Below, in pieces: positions 24,610 to 33,675 of a DNA stretch of 64,000 nucleotides. The number at the start of each line of letters is the position of its first letter. Position 1 is the stretch's first letter. Source of the DNA: Oceanimonas sp052119705 (GTDB lineage Bacteria; Pseudomonadota; Gammaproteobacteria; Enterobacterales; Aeromonadaceae); contig NZ_JBGQOP010000006.1 in NCBI RefSeq assembly GCF_052119705.1, positions 1 to 64,000 of the forward strand. Reading direction: 5' to 3'. Both the position numbers and the translations under genes were made by a program. Under the pieces are notes generated by a model. That model was not told the DNA's origin and did not search any database. It saw nothing but the letters and a program-made list of their open reading frames with translations.

Positions 24610-24939
24610 ATGTTTGGTAAAGGTGGAATGGGCAATATCATGAAGCAGGCCCAGCAGATGCAAGAAAAAATGCAGAAGCTGCAAGAAGAGCTGGCGCTGT
24701 TAGAAGTCGTGGGTGAGTCAGGTGCGGGTTTGGTTAAAGTGACCATGGCCGGTAGCCACTCGGTACGCCGCGTGGAAATTGACGACAGCTTGTTGCAAGA
24801 CGACAAAGAGCTGTTAGAAGACTTGCTAGCCGCCGCCGTCAATGACGCCGTGCGCCGCGTAGAAGAGCAAAACAAATCCCGCATGGGTGAAGTGACCGGC
24901 GGCATGCAATTGCCACCGGGCTTTAAAATGCCGTTCTAA
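24610..24939 (+). CDS. ybaB: YbaB/EbfC family nucleoid-associated protein
   Basis: A 109-residue DNA-binding protein, family length. MFGKGGMGNIMKQAQQMQEKMQKLQEEL is the helical dimer arm, and VEIDDSLLQDDKELLEDLLAAAVNDA the conserved C-terminal helix. It binds DNA as a nucleoid protein and may act with RecR. It lies 39 bases after dnaX, with GAAAGAG upstream. Confidence 0.96.
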   Translation: MFGKGGMGNIMKQAQQMQEKMQKLQEELALLEVVGESGAGLVKVTMAGSHSVRRVEIDDSLLQDDKELLEDLLAAAVNDAVRRVEEQNKSRMGEVTGGMQLPPGFKMPF

Positions 24940-25040
24940 TACGCCTCGCAAGACAGCGTTTACGCCATCGAGCACACGTTAGGTTTACGGTGTGCTCGAT
25001 GAGTGAACCCACCTCGTTTACGTTAAATTGTCTTAATGGC

Positions 25041-25270
25041 ACCTGATTACCCACAAAGTTCAGCTATGTTTCAGTGACTTCAGCATCAATAGATTCAATG
25101 GGTTACAACGTGGCGTCTCTTCGGCGAAGAGGACTTCGCCAGGGTTTTATGTTTTTATTTAAAAATTGCCAGCAAAGCTGGCCTGCCGAAACCTTCTGTT
25201 TATAAACAAGTGGCAGCTACAAAAAACTAAATAAGGCAGCACACTGGCTGAGGTTCATAAGTAATCAGGT
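25041..25270. mobile_element. MITE-like element, copy 2 (230 bp)
   Basis: The ends ACCTGATTAC and GTAATCAGGT are identical to copy 1 at 18069-18344. The adjoining CCACAAAG(C/T)TCAGC, CAGTGA and TCAATAnATTCAATnGGTTACA blocks also match. The outer flanks are AATGGC (25035-25040) and AATGAC (25271-25276), a 6-bp target duplication with one change. It separates ybaB from recR, which are otherwise adjacent in relatives. Confidence 0.85.
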
Positions 25271-25343
25271 AATGACAAGCTGATACTCCTCAATCCTATT
25301 CATTTCTCGTTATCTTTTCTCGTTATTACTAAAGAGTCTGACT

Positions 25344-25952
25344 ATGCGTTTTAGTCCCTTGTTGGATGAGTTAATCAAAAGTTTGCAGATCTTGCCCGGT
25401 GTCGGCCCTAAGTCCGCTCAGCGTATGGCATTTGCCTTGTTAGAGCGCCAACGTGCCGGTGGCCGTCGGTTGGCTCATGTGTTGGACGACGCGCTGGAAA
25501 AAATTGGCCATTGCCGTCAATGCCGTACCTTTACCGAAGAAGACCTTTGCCCTTTGTGCGCTAACCCTAAGCGCGCTGTGAGCGGCCAGCTGTGCATAGT
25601 AGAAAGTCCCGCCGATGTAGTGGCCATAGAGCAAACCGGTCAATACCAAGGGCGCTATTTTGTGTTGATGGGGCATCTTTCGCCATTAGATGGCGTGGGG
25701 CCAGAAGAGCTGGGGTTAGATAAGCTCGCCAATTGGCTGGCGCGGGAGTCATTCTCTGAACTTATCTTGGCGACCAACCCCACGGTAGAAGGCGAGGCCA
25801 CCGCGTATTACATCGCCGATATTGCCAGCCACCATGGGGTGTCCGTAAGCCGCATCGCCCACGGCGTGCCCATTGGTGGCGAGCTAGAGCTGGTAGACGG
25901 CAACACCTTGAGCCACTCCTTTATGGGGCGCAATCAGTTTGCTAATTCGTGA
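25344..25952 (+). CDS. recR: Recombination mediator RecR
   Basis: A 202-residue protein of the RecFOR pathway that loads RecA on gapped DNA. The helix-hairpin-helix segment is LPGVGPKSAQRMAF (17-30), the zinc finger uses C57, C60, C69 and C72, and the Toprim domain contains VESPADVVAIEQTGQYQGRYFVLMG. Full length. The MITE-like insertion upstream means it may have its own promoter here. Confidence 0.96.
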   Translation: MRFSPLLDELIKSLQILPGVGPKSAQRMAFALLERQRAGGRRLAHVLDDALEKIGHCRQCRTFTEEDLCPLCANPKRAVSGQLCIVESPADVVAIEQTGQYQGRYFVLMGHLSPLDGVGPEELGLDKLANWLARESFSELILATNPTVEGEATAYYIADIASHHGVSVSRIAHGVPIGGELELVDGNTLSHSFMGRNQFANS

Positions 25953-25978
25953 AGGGTGAGGTGTAAAAGGGATACGCC

Positions 25979-26848
25979 TCACGCCTCACTTTTTACCACT
26001 AACGTTTCCAACGCCGTGTCGCACAAGGAGCCTAATAGCAGTGCTGCGTAGGCTGCTTGTTGTACTTGAGCATCTGCTTCTACCAATACGGCGCGTTTAA
26101 TGTCGGCAGGCGTATAACCTTGTAAATAGAGCTGGCTTAAGGCTAATTGCAACGGGCCAAGGCTTGGATTAAAAGCGGCATTTTCTAAATAGAGACCCTG
26201 ACAAATCTGGCCATCGTTTAGTAATAGGGCCACACCAGCGCGGTTATGACTGTAAGGCGCATAACTGGCGTTAGCTTGATCCCATGCCGCCAGTGTGAGC
26301 GTATCGGGCTTATGTTGCGCGGCGCTCTGCGTACTTGCCGTTAAATTGGCGGTGGGGTTATTGAGCAGGCCGTAGGTTTGCTGAAGATCCGTCGGACCAA
26401 AAGCGTGAGGCAGTATTTCATTGAGCATAAAATGGTGTTCTGGCCAAGCCAGTAGCAAGTCGTCTTGATTGAGCTCTTGCATAAATTGACGACAATGGCC
26501 ACAAGGGGTGGCGCTCACTACCACTCTTTCTATGTATTGCTCATCAAATAAGGCCGCATGCCCAATGGCTGCTTGCTCAGCGTGTACCGACAGCGGTAGT
26601 GGCATACCGACAAACTCTACATTAGCGCCTAAATACCAATGACCCGAGCCGCCAATGGCGATGGCACCCACGGCAAAATTAGAGATAGACGCCTGAGCTT
26701 TGTCTTTGGCGAGCGGTAACAAGGCAGAGGCCAGCGCGCCTGTGCCCAATTCACTGGCGTCCATCAGCAGTTGGATTTGCTCTGGGCTAAAGTGCGTTAG
26801 TTGGCTGAGTCTATGTTGGTCGAGCGTGTGTTTAAGTACATCATCCAT
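25979..26848 (-). CDS. cdd: Cytidine deaminase
   Basis: A 289-residue homodimeric-type cytidine deaminase, like E. coli Cdd (294). The zinc site uses H89-A-E91 (VHAEQAAI) and P-C116-G-H-C119, with E91 as proton shuttle. The N-terminal FSPEQIQLLMD and the inactive C-terminal copy of the domain are also present. It deaminates cytidine and deoxycytidine for salvage. It follows yohJ-yohK in the same direction, as in E. coli, with a 136-base gap before it. Confidence 0.95.
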   Translation of the reverse strand: MDDVLKHTLDQHRLSQLTHFSPEQIQLLMDASELGTGALASALLPLAKDKAQASISNFAVGAIAIGGSGHWYLGANVEFVGMPLPLSVHAEQAAIGHAALFDEQYIERVVVSATPCGHCRQFMQELNQDDLLLAWPEHHFMLNEILPHAFGPTDLQQTYGLLNNPTANLTASTQSAAQHKPDTLTLAAWDQANASYAPYSHNRAGVALLLNDGQICQGLYLENAAFNPSLGPLQLALSQLYLQGYTPADIKRAVLVEADAQVQQAAYAALLLGSLCDTALETLVVKSEA

Positions 26849-26984
26849 ACTGTTGAACTCCTGTTTTTAGGCATTAGGCTCATTGCTCGAAGGTTGGGTA
26901 TTTTCTTTGACGTATAACGTACGGCCTACCGTATAAAGCGTTGGTGTTGCCTCACGCCTCCCTCCTTACCCCTCACCTTTTCTC

Positions 26985-27674
26985 TTACCCTAACAACCAA
27001 AGATACAAATGAAACAAGGGCGGCGCCAATAAGGCGGTGGCAATGCCGCACACCACCATGGCCAAAGAGGCAAATGCACCTTGCACCTGACCCACCTCGG
27101 CGGCAGCTCCGGTGCCGATGGCGTGGGCACCTGCGCCCATGGCCAAGCCTTGGGCTTCGGGGTGCGTCACACCGGCTATTTTAAGCAGTGGAAAGCCAAT
27201 AATAGCGCCCATCATGCCCACTATGATCACTAGGCCTGCCGCTATGGCCGGAATGCCACCCATGGCGGCACTCACGCTCATGGCCAAGGGTGTGGTGATG
27301 GACTTAGTGGCGATAGAGGCCAGCAGCTGCGGTTGGGCGTGCAAAATGCCACCGAGCAGTAAGGTGGTGCCCACCGAAATGAACACCGAAATGCTACAGC
27401 ACAGTATGATAGGCCACAGTTGTTGGCGAATTTTCGCTGCTTGTTGATATAAGGGCAGGGCGAAGGCCACTACCGCCAGCTCCAATAATAAATTGAGCGG
27501 CTTAGTCCCCGCCTGATAAACACTGCTATCTTGGCCGGTAAATACCAGCAAGCCGATGACAAGCAAAGCGGGCAACATAATGGTGTTGATAAGCGGGCTC
27601 TTATAACGACGTGCCAGCTTCTTAATCGCCAAATAGCAGAGTGCAGTGAGAGGAATCGCCAGCCACAGCATCAT
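26985..27674 (-). CDS. yohK: LrgB family membrane protein (YohK)
   Basis: A 229-residue LrgB/CidB-family protein with about six to seven membrane segments. The glycine-rich KSITTPLAMSVSAAMGGIPAIAAGLVIIVGMMGAIIGFPLL and GLAMGAGAHAIGTGAA sequences are the family signature. With YohJ it forms a holin-like or export pair; the cargo may be metabolites such as pyruvate, by analogy with LrgAB. It overlaps yohJ by four bases. Confidence 0.92.
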   Translation of the reverse strand: MMLWLAIPLTALCYLAIKKLARRYKSPLINTIMLPALLVIGLLVFTGQDSSVYQAGTKPLNLLLELAVVAFALPLYQQAAKIRQQLWPIILCCSISVFISVGTTLLLGGILHAQPQLLASIATKSITTPLAMSVSAAMGGIPAIAAGLVIIVGMMGAIIGFPLLKIAGVTHPEAQGLAMGAGAHAIGTGAAAEVGQVQGAFASLAMVVCGIATALLAPPLFHLYLWLLG

Positions 27675-28048
27675 GCTTGCATCCGCTGATATAAGCGGCC
27701 CACCACCAGTAAGATCAACACCAGTCCACTTAATGCCGCACTTAAAATCAACCCTATGCCCTCACTGAGCACGTCCACGTAGCCGAGCAAGCCTGCCGCG
27801 ACCGGAATAAATAACAACGCCATGTGCCGTAATAACAGGTGGGCACTTTGCTGTATCCAGCTTAAGGGCAACAATTGGCTGGTCAGTAATCCAAATAACA
27901 ATAACAGGCCAATAATACTGCCCGGAAAGGCGAAGGGTAATAAGCCGGCGATCGCTTTGCCCAGTAGCAAACAGGCTAATAACAGGCTAAAGCCGCGCAC
28001 TAAGATGAACGGCTCGCTGTTGAGCAAGCTATTAAAGCGCTTGTACAT
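27671..28048 (-). CDS. yohJ: LrgA/CidA family membrane protein (YohJ)
   Basis: A 125-residue holin-like protein counted from the ATG at 28048. Four membrane segments are visible, with the family motif FAFPGSIIGLLLLFGLL and HLLLRHMALLFIPVAAGLLGY. The start overlaps the end of sbcB by 17 bases, suggesting translational coupling. Longer in-frame starts add hydrophilic, non-homologous residues. Confidence 0.88.
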   Translation of the reverse strand: MYKRFNSLLNSEPFILVRGFSLLLACLLLGKAIAGLLPFAFPGSIIGLLLLFGLLTSQLLPLSWIQQSAHLLLRHMALLFIPVAAGLLGYVDVLSEGIGLILSAALSGLVLILLVVGRLYQRMQA

Positions 28049-29453
28049 AATGGGCCACGGCCTGCAGCAGCGCCAGCTTGGTTTCATCTTCTTGATGGGC
28101 AAGCACCAGTTGCTCAAGATTGTGCATATAAGGCTCAGCTTGTTGGCTGAGTTTATCTTGGCAATGCTGGCGCCAGCGCTGCCATTCTTGCTCGCTTAAG
28201 GTGTTGGGATAGTTGCGGGCGCGATAGCGAAACAGCAGCTCGCTTAAACGCGGGTCATTAAATTGCAGCGGCAGTGTGGCCAGTACCTCGGGCGAGCTGG
28301 CGTGGATCATGGCCATGGCAGCTTTATCTGCCTCGCCAAAGAAACCGCCTTCATAGAGAGCGCCGTCTACATCTTTGCTGGGACCAAATTGGTTGGGCAG
28401 TTGATACAAGGCCACCACTTTTTCTCGAATGTCGGGGTGGCGGCGCAGTAAGTCGAGGCTTTGTCGACACTGGGCACGATTGATATCTAGCTCATCGGCT
28501 CTTTGCTCGCTAAGGGCGGCTGCTTTCGCCAATGAAGGGCATTTATTGACGTGCACCAGTTTTACCGGCACAGGCAGTAAATCACCGAGATCCGCACGCT
28601 TTGTGTAGAGGCGCTCTTGTAATTGCTCCGGGCTGAGTTCGAGCAGCGGGCTAAGATCCATGGCTAAATTCACACAAATCACCGCATTAGCGTTGTCTGG
28701 GTGCCAGGCCAAAGGGGCAATCCAAGTGGCGCAGCCTTGCCAAGCAGAAAACTGGCCAGACACATGCACGAGCGGGGTGGCGTTAATCACATCGATCAGG
28801 GCTTTGGCTTTGTGTTTGTTACGCAACCCATATAAATAATCGAATAACTTAGGTTGAGCCGTACGTAATAACTTAGCCAATGCGATGGTGGCGCGCACGT
28901 CGGCCAGCGCATCGTGGGCATTGGCGTGTTCAATGCCATTGGCTTGGGTGAGGCGTTCTAACTTAAAGCTGGGCTTACCGTCTTCGTCTTCTGGCCAGTT
29001 AATGCCCTCAGGGCGCAGTGCATAAAAGGTGCGCGCTACATCCAGCAAATCCCAACGGGAGTTGCCATGCTGCCAACTGTAGCCGTAGGCATCATAAAAG
29101 TTGCGATATAAAGTGTAACGGGTGACTTCATCGTCGAAACGAATGTTGTTGTAACCCAAAATGCAGGTATTCGGCTGGCTAAACTGTTCATGAATGCGGG
29201 CAATAAACTGTGCCTCACACAAGCCCTGTTGCTGGGCGGTTTGCGGGGTAATACCGGTGATCAATGTCGCCTCAGGTGAGGGCAGATAATCGGTAGGCAG
29301 CTGGCAATACCACATCATGGGCTCGCCAATTTCATTTAAATCTGCATCGGTACGAATAGCGGCAAACTGTATCGGTCGGTCAAAGGCCGGATGCAAGCCT
29401 GCCGTCTCATAGTCGTGAAATAAAAAACTGGGTGCTACTGCAGGCTGACTCAT
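28032..29453 (-). CDS. sbcB: Exodeoxyribonuclease I
   Basis: A 473-residue enzyme from the ATG at 29453, near E. coli SbcB (475). It degrades single-stranded DNA from the 3' end. Exo I is FLFHDYETAG (D14, E16), Exo II contains YNNIRFDDE, and Exo III HDALADVRATIALA, a DEDDh set. The exonuclease_C part follows with the SH3-like and helical domains. An upstream start at 29510 adds a basic stretch without homology. A terminator lies behind the neighbouring genes at 29634. Confidence 0.93.
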   Translation of the reverse strand: MSQPAVAPSFLFHDYETAGLHPAFDRPIQFAAIRTDADLNEIGEPMMWYCQLPTDYLPSPEATLITGITPQTAQQQGLCEAQFIARIHEQFSQPNTCILGYNNIRFDDEVTRYTLYRNFYDAYGYSWQHGNSRWDLLDVARTFYALRPEGINWPEDEDGKPSFKLERLTQANGIEHANAHDALADVRATIALAKLLRTAQPKLFDYLYGLRNKHKAKALIDVINATPLVHVSGQFSAWQGCATWIAPLAWHPDNANAVICVNLAMDLSPLLELSPEQLQERLYTKRADLGDLLPVPVKLVHVNKCPSLAKAAALSEQRADELDINRAQCRQSLDLLRRHPDIREKVVALYQLPNQFGPSKDVDGALYEGGFFGEADKAAMAMIHASSPEVLATLPLQFNDPRLSELLFRYRARNYPNTLSEQEWQRWRQHCQDKLSQQAEPYMHNLEQLVLAHQEDETKLALLQAVAHYVQAL

Positions 29454-29633
29454 GGTGGTTCGCTTCTTTTTTACCGTGGGCCCGGACTTATCTCGGTGCC
29501 GGCCATTCAAAGAGTAGGCATAAGAGTAACATGTAGCAAAAGCAGCGGTAAGAGGCGAGGCCCTTTGGGGCTGCTATCTGGCTTTAACTGTTACCTAGGA
29601 AGGGCTTAAAGTCTGCAGTTAAAAAACTAACCA

Positions 29634-29665
29634 AAAAAATACCGAGCCCAAGCTCGGTATTTTGC
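29634..29665. terminator. Bidirectional Rho-independent terminator
   Basis: ATACCGAG and CTCGGTAT form the stem, with seven A before and TTTTG after. It lies just downstream of maoP on the minus strand. Confidence 0.8.
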
Positions 29666-29728
29666 AGCAGTCATGGCGGCGTTTTTACACTTACCGTTTA
29701 TTGCTGATAGCTCAAGGCTGTTTTTAAA

Positions 29729-30064
29729 TTATTCTGAACTGTCTTCTACGGGTTCAAAATCATCATCACCGCCGGAGGTCATGGGTGAGCATAAACGGTG
29801 CACGCGCTTAGGGCCTATCACCTTTAAATACTTTAACCATACCTTGGCATGTTTGCTGTCGGTGGCCGTGCCTTCTTTGACTTGTTCTAGGAAACGTTGC
29901 TCTTCACTGCTGTTGGGCGCCGTTTGCTCGCTATACAAAGCCAACATGGCATGGCCGGCTTCTTCAAGAAGCGCGGCTTCTGGAACCGTAAATTCGCCAC
30001 AACGACGTAAACCGCGAGGGAAATGGGCGAAGTCCTGAAATGGCTTGTTTGACTCAAAGCTCAT
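29729..30064 (-). CDS. maoP: MaoP (YifE), Ori macrodomain organisation protein
   Basis: A 111-residue DUF413 protein. FAHFPRGLRRCGEFTVPEAALLEEAGHAMLAL and HAKVWLKYLKVIGPKRVHRL match the family core, and the C-terminus is acidic. In E. coli MaoP with site maoS constrains DNA in the Ori macrodomain. No maoS copy was searched for. The ATG at 30064 is used because the 17 residues upstream are not conserved. Confidence 0.88.
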   Translation of the reverse strand: MSFESNKPFQDFAHFPRGLRRCGEFTVPEAALLEEAGHAMLALYSEQTAPNSSEEQRFLEQVKEGTATDSKHAKVWLKYLKVIGPKRVHRLCSPMTSGGDDDFEPVEDSSE

Positions 30065-30198
30065 GTTCTTTCTCACTTTAATGGAAGGCTCTTTGATTCG
30101 CGCAAAGTATGGCACTCAGCATGCGGATGCAAAATCAATATTTTTAACGTCACGATAAATTTTTTTTATGCTGAGCATTGTGATGAATTTATAAGCCA

Positions 30199-31083
30199 TT
30201 AATGCCCTGTCGTCGCTGTGTCTGTGCCCTCGTGAGTGAGCTCAATAAAGCGCGGATGCTGACGTAACTGATCAAATTCTTCATCTTCTGCGGCCACTTC
30301 ACCCAAATGCACATTATTTTTTACTGCTAACTCTAAATCTGACAAGGCTTGATCTTCATGGCCCATACCGGCATGCGCACAGGCTCTTTGATACAAGGCA
30401 TGGGCGTTTTGCTGATCCACTTGCAACACTCGATTACACAGGCTCAGAGCCCATTGACGCTCGTTCATCATTAAGGCTGCATCTGCCTTGTGGGTCATGG
30501 CATCCAAGTCACCGGGCTTAATGTCGAGAATTTGGTCATAAATATCGATTTTTGCTTGTGGGCTTTGTTCTTGGCTGGCGCGCAACCAGAGGCCGTGTAT
30601 TTCTTGAAAACGCTCTATTTCTCGGTAATTTTCCGCGATAACCTTAGTTTTACGTTGCAGTTCTCGTTCAATTTGTTTGAGTTTATGCTCGTAAGTGTTG
30701 GTGATCTTTTTCATCTCGGTCTCTGCATAATCCCGCGCCGTTTTCTTTAGCTCCTTTAAGGATTGCCACCCTATGATGGCCAATACCGATGCCACACCCG
30801 CTAACAGATAAAAGAAGTAAGTTACCGTCACGTTGGCGTAACTAATTGCTTTATCGGCGACGTTTAGCTCTTTTTGTACGATGTCGTCGGTCACTTTAAC
30901 TTGAAATTTAGCCATTTCTGTACGCAACGCCTTCAACTCGTCGAGCATATAACGCTCCATAAAAGGCGTGAGTCGAGTGCGGACGTCGGTTTCAGCTTGA
31001 GCGTCGCTATCACCGGGTGGGTCCTGGGCAAGGAGCGGCAAAGAGCAGAGTAACAAACAAGCAGCGAGGAAGAATTTTATCAT
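30199..31083 (-). CDS. TPR-repeat coiled-coil membrane protein
   Basis: A 294-residue protein from the ATG at 31083. It has a signal peptide (FFLAACLLLCSLPLLAQ), an acidic periplasmic segment with coiled-coil character (25-85), one membrane helix (about 90-112, YFFYLLAGVASVLAIIGW), and a long cytoplasmic coiled coil (115-175). Tetratricopeptide repeats near 180-270 contain DAMTHKADAALMMNERQWALSLCNRVL and NAHALYQRACAHAGMGHEDQALSDLELAV. It may scaffold a complex at the membrane; no partner is seen. Confidence 0.75.
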   Translation of the reverse strand: MIKFFLAACLLLCSLPLLAQDPPGDSDAQAETDVRTRLTPFMERYMLDELKALRTEMAKFQVKVTDDIVQKELNVADKAISYANVTVTYFFYLLAGVASVLAIIGWQSLKELKKTARDYAETEMKKITNTYEHKLKQIERELQRKTKVIAENYREIERFQEIHGLWLRASQEQSPQAKIDIYDQILDIKPGDLDAMTHKADAALMMNERQWALSLCNRVLQVDQQNAHALYQRACAHAGMGHEDQALSDLELAVKNNVHLGEVAAEDEEFDQLRQHPRFIELTHEGTDTATTGH

Positions 31084-31163
31084 GGGATACCTAATCAAAG
31101 AATGAAGCATAAAGATGCTGTGACTGAGGGTAACCCTAGGATGCTTGGTGTTCAAATAATGTT

Positions 31164-31189
31164 AGGGCGGAGCCTTAGCTCCGCCCTTA
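31164..31189 (-). terminator. Hairpin after cold-shock gene
   Basis: AGGGCGGAGC and GCTCCGCCCT form a 10-bp stem just behind the stop of the cold-shock gene. It has only a weak T run, so termination efficiency is uncertain. Confidence 0.6.
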
Positions 31190-31196
31190 TTGCAGA

Positions 31197-31406
31197 TCAA
31201 GCCAGCTCTACCTGTTCGGCTTGTGGTCCTTTCTGACCTTGGGTCACGATAAAAGTGACCGCTTGGCCTTCTGGTAAGGTTTTAAAACCATCACCTTGTA
31301 TGGAAGAAAAATGAACAAAAAGATCTGGGCCGGATGCACGAGTAATGAATCCAAAGCCTTTTTCTTCGTTAAACCATTTCACTGTACCTGATTCTCTTGC
31401 GCTCAT
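31197..31406 (-). CDS. Cold-shock domain protein
   Basis: A 69-residue CSD protein. GTVKWFNEEKGFGFITR holds RNP1 (KGFGFI), and DLFVHFSSI holds RNP2 (LFVHF). It binds single-stranded RNA/DNA. VTFIVTQGQKGPQAEQVEL closes the beta barrel. The 69-residue length fits the CspA/CspD group; which paralogue it is cannot be told. The ATG at 31406 is chosen because MSARESGTVKW is family-typical. Confidence 0.9.
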   Translation of the reverse strand: MSARESGTVKWFNEEKGFGFITRASGPDLFVHFSSIQGDGFKTLPEGQAVTFIVTQGQKGPQAEQVELA

Positions 31407-31705
31407 AGTCTGTATCCGATGTCGTTTAGAAATGTGGCAACACTGTGTTGTCACTATCTTGATAGTAGCAGCTCTATTCAGACCTGCGCGAAGTGGCGCT
31501 AAGTCTGCTAGAAATAGGGCGCTGGGGCCGTGATAAGGGCGAGGGTATAACTGGATTTAAGATAAGATATCATTCGTTAATTATCACTTAAATGAATGCC
31601 GCCCTAACTAATTTTTTAGATAAATGCTTGCAATAGCCTGATCTTTTGTTAGGTTAGTAGCGTATTATTACTTAGCTCACTAACTAAATAAGTTTAGGAC
31701 TATAA

Positions 31706-32239
31706 ATGAATACTACTCATGCAGACCCAGATACGGACACTAACATTGACTTGCAACTTTTGTTGCGCCACCCCCAGTCAACCGATGGTTATCAAGTAAA
31801 CCGCCTCATTGACCGATGCAAACCCCTAGATACTAACTCTACCTATTGTAACCTTCTGCAGTGCCTGCATTTTGCCGACACTTGTATGCTGGCTGAAAAC
31901 CAGCAAGATGGCGCACTACTGGGGTTTATCTCTGCCTACCGTAAACCCACCGAACCAAACACCTTGTTTGTTTGGCAAGTAGCCATAGATAAACGCGCAC
32001 GTGGTGAGGGCTTAGCCCGCACTTTGCTGACCACCTTATTAGCATCTGATGCCTGCGCCGGCGTTACCCATCTTGAAACCTCGATCACCGCCGACAATGC
32101 GGCCTCTTGGGGACTGTTTGAAAGCGTTGCCCGTAGTCAAGCCACAGGCTCAGGCACGCGCCACCAACTCTTTGATCAGCAGCGCCACTTTAACGGCGAT
32201 AGCCCCAGCGAAATTCTGTTTCGCATCACGCTTGGCTAA
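31706..32239 (+). CDS. ectA: L-2,4-diaminobutyrate acetyltransferase
   Basis: A 177-residue GNAT enzyme that N-acetylates diaminobutyrate in the second step of ectoine synthesis. LRHPQSTDGYQVNRLIDRCKPLDTNSTYCNLLQ and FVWQVAIDKRARGEGLARTLL, with the acetyl-CoA loop, are family markers, as is HLETSITADNAASWGLFES. It begins the ectABC-ask cluster. AGGAC lies before the ATG. The AT-rich upstream region (31540-31700) should contain the osmotically controlled promoter; no sure -35/-10 pair was identified. Confidence 0.96.
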   Translation: MNTTHADPDTDTNIDLQLLLRHPQSTDGYQVNRLIDRCKPLDTNSTYCNLLQCLHFADTCMLAENQQDGALLGFISAYRKPTEPNTLFVWQVAIDKRARGEGLARTLLTTLLASDACAGVTHLETSITADNAASWGLFESVARSQATGSGTRHQLFDQQRHFNGDSPSEILFRITLG

Positions 32240-32308
32240 CTTCTCTTTGCTGATCGCCCCATGAATTTATCTTTACTTTTAATTTAGCCCAGGCTTTAAG
32301 GAATCAAT

Positions 32309-33583
32309 GTGAATAATATTTTTGATGTAATGGAATCCAGTGTACAAACCTACGCCCGCTCTTTTCCGGTGACCTTTAATAAGGCACAAGGCGTGTGGTT
32401 ACACGATCAATCTGGCAAGCGTTATTTAGACTTTTTAGCCGGTGCCGGCACCCTGAACTACGGCCATAATCATCCGCAGTTAAAAGAGGCGCTGATTGAA
32501 TACATTCAGCAAGATGGTATTGCCCACGGCCTAGACATGCACACCACCGCCAAGGCGTCATTTTTAACGGCACTACAACAGATTATTTTAAAGCCCCGTG
32601 GCATGGACCATGTGGCGCAATTTACCGGCCCTACCGGTACTAACGCAGTAGAGGCGGCCATGAAGCTGGCCCGTAAAGTCACCGGTCGTAGCAATATTGT
32701 GGCCTTTACCAATGGTTTCCACGGCGTGAGTTTAGGTGCATTGGCCGCCACCGGTAACCAACATCACAGAGGGGGTGCAGGTACCTCCATGGCTGATGTA
32801 AGCCGTTTACCTTACGACGGTTATATAGGCGCCGGTGAAGATAGCTTGTTGCTGTTTGAAACCATGCTTAATGATAATTCCAGTGGTCTAGATAAGCCGG
32901 CCGCCGTGTTATTTGAGGTGGTACAAGGTGAGGGTGGCTTAAATGCCTCGTCTTTTAAGTGGTTGCAACGTTTAGAAAAAATCTGCCGTGCCCACGATAT
33001 CTTAATGATTGCCGATGATATTCAAGCGGGTTGTGGCCGTACCGGCACCTTCTTTAGCTTTGAGCCAGCCGGCATTAAGCCCGACATTATTACCCTGTCT
33101 AAATCATTGAGTGGCATGGGCTTGCCATTCGCCATCGTGCTGCTGCGCCCTGAATTAGATCAGTGGGAGCCCGGTGAGCATAACGGTACTTTTCGTGGTA
33201 ATAACCACGCCTTTGTGACTGCTCGCAAGGCACTGGAATTGTTCTGGAAAGACGACACCTTTGCCGCCGAGGTGCGTAACAAAGGCGAATTGTTGACTAA
33301 GCGCATGCAGGCGCTGGTGGACCGTTTTCCAAAGCTGTTCGTTAAGGTAAAAGGCCGCGGCATGATGCAAGGTGTTGCTTGTTACGACGGTGATATTGCC
33401 AGCATCATCACAGGTAAATGTTTTGAGCGTGGCTTGGTCATTGAAACCGCAGGACCCGATGGTGAAGTGGTGAAGTGCTTATGCCCCTTAATCATTACCG
33501 AGACCGAATTAAACCAAGGCTTAGATTGGTTAGAAGAAGCGGCCGCCGAGACCAATAGTGAGCGTCTGCGTAAAGCCTCATAA
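32309..33583 (+). CDS. ectB: Diaminobutyrate-2-oxoglutarate transaminase
   Basis: A 424-residue class III aminotransferase that makes L-2,4-diaminobutyrate from aspartate semialdehyde and glutamate. The PLP lysine is K265 in TLSKSLSG, preceded by the cofactor aspartate in IADDIQAGCGRTG (244-256). NHPQLKEALIEYI and GPTGTNAVEAAMKLAR are family blocks. The start is GTG at 32309 with AAGGAATCAAT upstream. It lies 69 bases after ectA and before a strong hairpin. Confidence 0.96.
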   Translation: MNNIFDVMESSVQTYARSFPVTFNKAQGVWLHDQSGKRYLDFLAGAGTLNYGHNHPQLKEALIEYIQQDGIAHGLDMHTTAKASFLTALQQIILKPRGMDHVAQFTGPTGTNAVEAAMKLARKVTGRSNIVAFTNGFHGVSLGALAATGNQHHRGGAGTSMADVSRLPYDGYIGAGEDSLLLFETMLNDNSSGLDKPAAVLFEVVQGEGGLNASSFKWLQRLEKICRAHDILMIADDIQAGCGRTGTFFSFEPAGIKPDIITLSKSLSGMGLPFAIVLLRPELDQWEPGEHNGTFRGNNHAFVTARKALELFWKDDTFAAEVRNKGELLTKRMQALVDRFPKLFVKVKGRGMMQGVACYDGDIASIITGKCFERGLVIETAGPDGEVVKCLCPLIITETELNQGLDWLEEAAAETNSERLRKAS

Positions 33584-33595
33584 GACGAGTGTTTA

Positions 33596-33627
33596 GCCCC
33601 TCGGCAGGGTAAACCTTGCCGAGGGGC
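33596..33627 (+). terminator. Hairpin between ectB and ectC
   Basis: GCCCCTCGGCAGG and CCTTGCCGAGGGGC form a stem of about 12 bp without a following T run. It is more likely an mRNA-stability or processing hairpin than a full terminator, as the ect genes are normally co-transcribed. Confidence 0.6.
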
Positions 33628-33675
33628 AGCAAGATAAAAGATTGACTAATAACAGCATTAAAGAAAGGAAATAGC

